Shown: one piece after another, positions 6,584-9,741 of the stretch
Numbering within the stretch: the first letter of the stretch is position 1
Layout: each line of letters opens with the position of its first letter
NCBI GenBank assembly: GCA_029934915.1
Contig: JAOZLI010000084.1
Coordinates: 1-9,741 of the forward strand
Direction of reading: 5' to 3'
Source: Desulfocapsa sp.
GTDB lineage: Bacteria; Desulfobacterota; Desulfobulbia; Desulfobulbales; Desulfocapsaceae
Length of the DNA: 9,741 nt
Program-made: the position numbers and the translations under genes
The notes under the pieces: model-generated
Told to the model about the DNA's origin: nothing
What the model saw: the letters and a program-made list of their open reading frames with translations, nothing else
The model's database searches: none

Positions 6584-6609
6584 TTTTTTTGAACAATAAA
6601 TCAAAAAAA
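6584..6609. promoter_or_regulatory. A/T-tract palindrome, possible bent DNA or protein site
   Basis: TTTTTTTGA (6584-6592) and TCAAAAAAA (6601-6609) are a perfect 9-bp inverted repeat with an 8-bp spacer. Downstream, two TTGATA copies start exactly 20 bp apart (6611 and 6631), and further A-tracts occur near 6623-6628 and 6656-6660. A-tracts placed near whole helical turns often bend DNA and act as upstream promoter elements or sites for nucleoid proteins. Their location upstream of folD fits that role. Confidence 0.35.
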
Positions 6610-6699
6610 GTTGATAATTGTTAAAAAATATTGATATGTCGCTTGAATAAAATTGAAAAACAAAGTAGTTTGCCTCTCTCAGAACCCCTGATAATGGTC

Positions 6700-6739
6700 T
6701 GTTCACAGGAGTTTGATGAACATTCTTTCCAGAGTGTTC
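6700..6739 (+). promoter_or_regulatory. Mutually exclusive stem-loops in the folD leader
   Basis: TGTTCA (6700-6705) can pair with TGAACA (6717-6722). The overlapping GAACATTC (6718-6725) can instead pair with GAGTGTTC (6732-6739) as an 8-bp stem with one U-G wobble and a 6-nt loop. Both cannot form at once. The first stem would also hold the ribosome-binding site and ATG of the small ORF at 6716. This is a switch-like arrangement, but short stems of this size do arise by chance. I see no match to remembered ZTP (pfl) or THF riboswitch motifs. Confidence 0.35.
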
Positions 6740-6802
6740 CCCGAAATTCTAGTAAAATTAACAGGAATTCGGATCGTATCTATTAAATATTTAACTAAAT
6801 AA
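6716..6802 (+). CDS. Putative 28-aa small protein or leader peptide upstream of folD
   Basis: An ATG at 6716 is preceded by AGGAG with a 4-nt gap, a better ribosome-binding site than folD itself has. The frame runs 28 codons to TAA at 6800-6802. The peptide begins MNILSRVFPEILVK and is hydrophobic and basic, with three lysines near the end and no run of a single amino acid that would suggest classical attenuation. Its stop codon is 4 nt before the stem-loop at 6806-6830 and 53 nt before the folD ATG. It could be a leader peptide whose translation reshapes the RNA, a small membrane-active peptide, or chance. No homolog is recognised. Confidence 0.3.
   Translation: MNILSRVFPEILVKLTGIRIVSIKYLTK
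6741..6772 (+). promoter_or_regulatory. Stem-loop in the folD leader
   Basis: CCGAAATTC (6741-6749) pairs with GAATTCGG (6765-6772) with one bulged A, enclosing 15 nt. It begins one nt after the preceding stem (6718-6739) and lies inside the small ORF, so translation would open it. Confidence 0.35.
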
Positions 6803-6805
6803 TGT

Positions 6806-6830
6806 CCCGATGGTTGTTTTCCAGATCGGG
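6806..6830 (+). promoter_or_regulatory. Stem-loop just upstream of the folD ribosome-binding site
   Basis: CCCGAT (6806-6811) pairs with ATCGGG (6825-6830) with a 13-nt loop. No T-tract follows, so it is not a terminator. It ends 13 nt before the GAGG ribosome-binding site of folD and could modulate folD translation. Confidence 0.4.
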
Positions 6831-6855
6831 GTCTGACCTACTTTGAGGATTTGTA

Positions 6856-7743
6856 ATGACAGCAAAACTTATCAGCGGAATTGAAATAGCCAAGGACATT
6901 CGTGAGGAACTGAAAGTCGAGGTTGATGAACTAACAAATAAGCATAATGTGGTTCCAGGTCTTGTTACCATTCTGGTCGGTGAAGATCCTGCCTCTCAGT
7001 CCTATGTGGCTGCAAAAAACAAAACTGCCCACGCTCTTGGTATTCATTCTGAGCAGGTTACGCTGGATGCAGATACAAGCGAGGAAGACCTTCTCGCAAC
7101 GGTCAAAAAATATAATGAGGATCCCAAAATTCACGGTATCCTGGTTCAACTTCCTCTCCCCAAACATGTGAACGAGGCAAATGTTCTTCTTGCTATTGAT
7201 CCAGCTAAGGATGTTGATGGCTTTCATCCCATCAACGTTGGAAAGATGGTTCTTGGTGAGCAGTGTTTTCTTCCTTGTACTCCCCACGGAATTCTCGAGA
7301 TGCTGACTCGTTCAGGTGTTGAGACCAGTGGCGCTGAGGTTGTGATTATCGGACGCTCCAACATCGTTGGTAAACCAATTGCAAACCTGATGCTGCAGAA
7401 ACGTGATGGTGGAAATGCGACTATTACCCTTTGTCATACCAGAACTAAAGATATGGCTGAACACTGCAGGCGTGCTGATATTATCATTGCTGCCGTTGGT
7501 GTACCCAAGATGGTGACTGCGGATATGGTGAAAGAGGGTGCTGTCATAATAGATGTTGGTGTGAATCGAATCGGTAAGGCTTCCAATGGCAAAGCGATTC
7601 TTGCAGGAGATGTTGATTTTGATGCCGTAAAAGAAATAGCATCTTTCATTACTCCCGTGCCCGGTGGCGTTGGTCCCATGACCATCACCATGTTGATGAA
7701 AAATACCGTTCAGGCTGCTAAAATGGCTGCCGACTTAATTTAA
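6856..7743 (+). CDS. folD: Bifunctional methylene-THF dehydrogenase / methenyl-THF cyclohydrolase
   Basis: This 295-aa cytosolic enzyme catalyses the reversible oxidation of 5,10-methylene-THF to methenyl-THF and its hydrolysis to 10-formyl-THF. The N-terminal catalytic domain has LVGEDPASQSYVAAKNK with Y50 and the catalytic K54, then LVQLPLP (Q98) and KDVDGFHP (D121). PCTPHG (140-145) leads into the nucleotide-binding domain with IIGRSNIVGKP (164-173) and IDVGVNR (232-238). The C-terminal signature PGGVGPMTITMLMKNT (269-284) is intact. Length is normal. The ATG has GAGG eight nt upstream. It supplies one-carbon units for purines and formyl-Met, but here it is the first gene before cooS with a 72-bp gap, which points to the methyl branch of the Wood-Ljungdahl pathway, in either direction. 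Expression may depend on the structured leader and A/T-rich region upstream. Confidence 0.98.
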   Translation: MTAKLISGIEIAKDIREELKVEVDELTNKHNVVPGLVTILVGEDPASQSYVAAKNKTAHALGIHSEQVTLDADTSEEDLLATVKKYNEDPKIHGILVQLPLPKHVNEANVLLAIDPAKDVDGFHPINVGKMVLGEQCFLPCTPHGILEMLTRSGVETSGAEVVIIGRSNIVGKPIANLMLQKRDGGNATITLCHTRTKDMAEHCRRADIIIAAVGVPKMVTADMVKEGAVIIDVGVNRIGKASNGKAILAGDVDFDAVKEIASFITPVPGGVGPMTITMLMKNTVQAAKMAADLI

Positions 7744-7765
7744 TATAAAATCTTAAGAGTTTATG

Positions 7766-7789
7766 GCGGTTACTATTTTTAGTAACCGC
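7766..7789 (+). terminator. Intercistronic hairpin between folD and cooS
   Basis: GCGGTTACT (7766-7774) and AGTAACCGC (7781-7789) form a perfect 9-bp stem, extended to 10 bp by an A-T pair around a TTTT loop. The T-rich ATATTATTGTTTT follows, then directly the GGAGGA ribosome-binding site of cooS. It has the form of a rho-independent terminator with an interrupted U-tract. Partial termination, an RNA processing or stability element, or control of cooS are all possible. Confidence 0.5.
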
Positions 7790-7815
7790 ATATTATTGTT
7801 TTCTGGAGGACGACT

Positions 7816-9741
7816 ATGAGCAGCAGCAAAGGTGGATGTACATCCTGTAATGATATTACCCTTGCGTCAACCAAAGATCTGTTAAATCAGGATTTGGCGA
7901 AGCAGGTACGAACAGCCTATGATCGTATAGAGGCCCGTGGCGTGTCGGCTTGTCTTTTTGGCTCAGGTGGTACCTGTTGCCGTATCTGTAATATGGGCCC
8001 CTGTCAAATCATTGATGGTGTAGAGCAAATGATTGGTGTCTGCGGCGCAACTGCTGCTACAGTGGTTGCCAGAAACTTTGCCCGTCTTGTGGCAGCAGGA
8101 ACTGCAGCACATACCGATCATGCTCGTGAAATGGTAATGGGCTTTATCGAGACTGCTAAAGGAAACACTCCTCACGGAATTAAAGACGAAGAAAAACTGC
8201 ACACCATGGCAGATGTCTATGGTATCGAGATTGAAGACAGAGATAAAAACGAGATTGCCCTCGAACTTGGTGAAAAAGCACTTGCCGAATTTGGGCAGCA
8301 AAGCGGAACACTCACCATGCTTAATCGTGCTCCTGAAAAACAGCAGCAGATCTGGAAAGAGCAGGGTGTTGAGCCTCGCGGCATTGACCGTGAGGTTGTT
8401 GAAACCATGCATCGAACCCATATGGGTGTTGATCAGGAATACAAGAACATCATGAAGCAGGCAGCCCGTTGTTCACTGGCTGATGGCTGGGGTGCTTCCA
8501 TGCTCTCCACCGAGCTTACTGATATTATGTTTGGTACTCCTGTTCCACGACGCTCTCTTATTGATCTTGGGGTCTTAAAAGAAGATCAGGTGAATGTTAC
8601 TGTTCATGGTCATGAGCCACTCTTGGCAGAAGCACTTTGTCTTGCTGCCGAAAGTGATGAGATGCAGGCTCTCGCTAAGAAAGTAGGTGCCAAAGGAATC
8701 AACCTTGCAGGTGTTTGTTGTACCGGAAATGAGATTCTTATGCGTCGTGGAATTCCTGTAGCGGGATCCTTTATTCAGCAGGAAATGGTACTTGCCACCG
8801 GCGCAGTCGAGGCCATGGTTGTTGATGTTCAGTGTGTTATGCAGTCGGTAGCTCAGGTAGTAAAAGAGATGCACACCGATATCATCACCACTAACTATCG
8901 GGCAAAAATGCCCGATGCTATTCATATGCAGTTTGAGGACAAAGATCCTCTCGGATCAGCCAAAGCAATCCTCACTCACGCCATCAATAATTTCAAAAAG
9001 CGTGGTAATCACTACATTCCCAAGGACAGTAAGCTTGATGTGGTTGTTGGTTTCAGTCATGAAACCATTAACTATATGCTTGGTGGTCGTTTTCGTCAGA
9101 GTTACCGTCCATTAAATGACAATATCATCAATGGTCGTATTAAAGGAATTGGAGCACTTGTTGGTTGTGAGCATTACAAGCACAGCGACGATGTTCATTT
9201 TGAAATTGCCAAAGAGCTTTTGAAAAACAATGTTCTTGTGCTGGCCACAGGTTGTGCTGCACAGGCGCTTGGCCGTATGGGCCTCATGCGTCCTGAAGCT
9301 GCTGCCGAATATTGTGGTGCGGGACTTGCTGAAGTTTGTGAAACCGTAGGTATGCCTCCAGTTCTTCATGTTGGTTCTTGTGTCGATAATAGTCGTCTCC
9401 TGATTGCTCTTACTGAAATGGTAAAAGAGGGTGGTCTTGGTGATGATATTTCAGAGCTTCCCGCCTGCGGTACTGCACCATTATGGATGAGTGAAAAAGC
9501 CATTGCCATTGGCCAGTACTTTGTAACTTCCGGTGCTCATGTTATCTTCCAGAACCTTCCTGTGACAGGATCCAAAGAGATGGATGACTTTATGCTTGAT
9601 GGTATGAAGGAAGCATATGGCGCATGTTGGGATTACGAAGCAGATCCAATCAAACTCGCACAGAAGATGATCAAGGCCATTGACGGAAAACGTGAAGCTC
9701 TTGGAATTAACAAGAAGCAGGATCGTGTTCTCTTTGATATG
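7816..9741 (+). CDS. cooS: Anaerobic Ni-Fe-S carbon monoxide dehydrogenase catalytic subunit (3' end cut by window)
   Basis: The frame is open for 642 codons and leaves the window in frame at ...RVLFDM. Family members are usually about 620-680 aa, so only the extreme C-terminus should be missing. It interconverts CO and CO2, as a stand-alone CO oxidiser or, with acetyl-CoA synthase, in the Wood-Ljungdahl pathway. C8 and C11 form an N-terminal CxxC. ACLFGSGGTCCRICNMGPC then gives the D-cluster cysteines C46 and C54 and the B-cluster cysteines C55, C58, C63 and C76. Candidate C-cluster ligands are H266 (HGHEP), C301/C302 (GVCCTGNE), C340, C451 (VGCEH), C480 (ATGCAAQ) and C522 (GSCVDNSR). K561 in MSEKAIAIG matches the catalytic lysine. 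HTDHAR (98-103) fits the proton-relay histidines. All expected ligands are present, so it should be active. The start is set by GGAGGA five nt before the ATG. A maturation factor (cooC) or acs genes would be expected to the right. Confidence 0.96.
   Translation, partial: MSSSKGGCTSCNDITLASTKDLLNQDLAKQVRTAYDRIEARGVSACLFGSGGTCCRICNMGPCQIIDGVEQMIGVCGATAATVVARNFARLVAAGTAAHTDHAREMVMGFIETAKGNTPHGIKDEEKLHTMADVYGIEIEDRDKNEIALELGEKALAEFGQQSGTLTMLNRAPEKQQQIWKEQGVEPRGIDREVVETMHRTHMGVDQEYKNIMKQAARCSLADGWGASMLSTELTDIMFGTPVPRRSLIDLGVLKEDQVNVTVHGHEPLLAEALCLAAESDEMQALAKKVGAKGINLAGVCCTGNEILMRRGIPVAGSFIQQEMVLATGAVEAMVVDVQCVMQSVAQVVKEMHTDIITTNYRAKMPDAIHMQFEDKDPLGSAKAILTHAINNFKKRGNHYIPKDSKLDVVVGFSHETINYMLGGRFRQSYRPLNDNIINGRIKGIGALVGCEHYKHSDDVHFEIAKELLKNNVLVLATGCAAQALGRMGLMRPEAAAEYCGAGLAEVCETVGMPPVLHVGSCVDNSRLLIALTEMVKEGGLGDDISELPACGTAPLWMSEKAIAIGQYFVTSGAHVIFQNLPVTGSKEMDDFMLDGMKEAYGACWDYEADPIKLAQKMIKAIDGKREALGINKKQDRVLFDM

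Larger units (their letters stand above)
6281..6715. other. Intergenic region between pilZ and the folD leader
   Basis: No gene can be supported here. A 14-codon ATG reading at 6393 has only a weak ribosome-binding site and is ignored. The region contains an 8-bp inverted repeat (6454-6502), a strongly A/T-rich block with a perfect A/T palindrome (6584-6660) and a possible -10 box GATAAT (6690-6695) that lacks a good -35 box at normal spacing. Together these make it the likely promoter region for folD-cooS. Confidence 0.5.

Noticed and set aside
6670..6695. TTGCCT with GATAAT as a complete promoter for folD
   Set aside because: The spacing is only 14 nt. GATAAT alone is kept as a possible -10 box.
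6806..6845. ZTP (pfl) or THF riboswitch before folD
   Set aside because: The known targets made this worth checking, but no remembered core motif of either class is visible. Only generic stems are seen.
7963..8925. Minus-strand and frame-shifted ORFs over cooS
   Set aside because: They overlap a cooS frame that is open throughout and carries all metal-cluster residues, so they are shadows.

Overview
The window looks like chromosomal DNA of an anaerobic, moderately low-GC, Gram-negative bacterium, most likely a sulfate-reducing or sulfur-disproportionating desulfobacterium (Desulfobulbales-like). This is inference. It rests on a folD gene directly followed by a Ni-Fe-S carbon monoxide dehydrogenase gene (cooS), a KamA-family lysine aminomutase, a HDOD-GGDEF plus PilZ cyclic-di-GMP pair, and a cysteine-bearing uncharacterised protein of a type I associate with these bacteria. 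No rRNA, tRNA, CRISPR array, transposase or phage gene is visible.

Layout. Positions 1-89 hold no gene that can be assigned. Three genes lie on the minus strand: a 226-aa uncharacterised protein (90-770), a 516-aa HDOD-GGDEF diguanylate cyclase (994-2544) and a 349-aa lysine 2,3-aminomutase-family radical SAM enzyme (2665-3714). From 3892 onward all genes are on the plus strand: NAD-type malic enzyme (3892-5628), a PilZ protein (5873-6280), folD (6856-7743) and cooS (7816 to the right edge, nearly complete).

The strongest metabolic unit is folD-cooS. FolD interconverts methylene-, methenyl- and formyl-tetrahydrofolate, and CooS interconverts CO and CO2. Together they point to the methyl and carbonyl branches of the Wood-Ljungdahl pathway, whose other genes probably lie to the right. 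Malic enzyme links C4 acids to pyruvate. The diguanylate cyclase and the PilZ protein are a potential maker and reader of cyclic-di-GMP, but they are not in one operon.

The most interesting material is non-coding. (1) The aminomutase gene has a near-consensus sigma-70 promoter ending 8 nt before its ATG and no Shine-Dalgarno site, so its mRNA is probably leaderless. A perfect 9-bp inverted repeat brackets the -35 box like an operator. (2) Two further perfect hairpins follow it in the same divergent intergenic region. (3) A roughly 120-bp nested palindrome, with arms built of three 9-bp units, lies between malic enzyme and pilZ. (4) The region before folD has an A/T-tract palindrome, a small ORF with a good ribosome-binding site, and several stem-loops, two of them mutually exclusive. 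(5) A terminator-like hairpin sits between folD and cooS. None of the protein families is new in itself.
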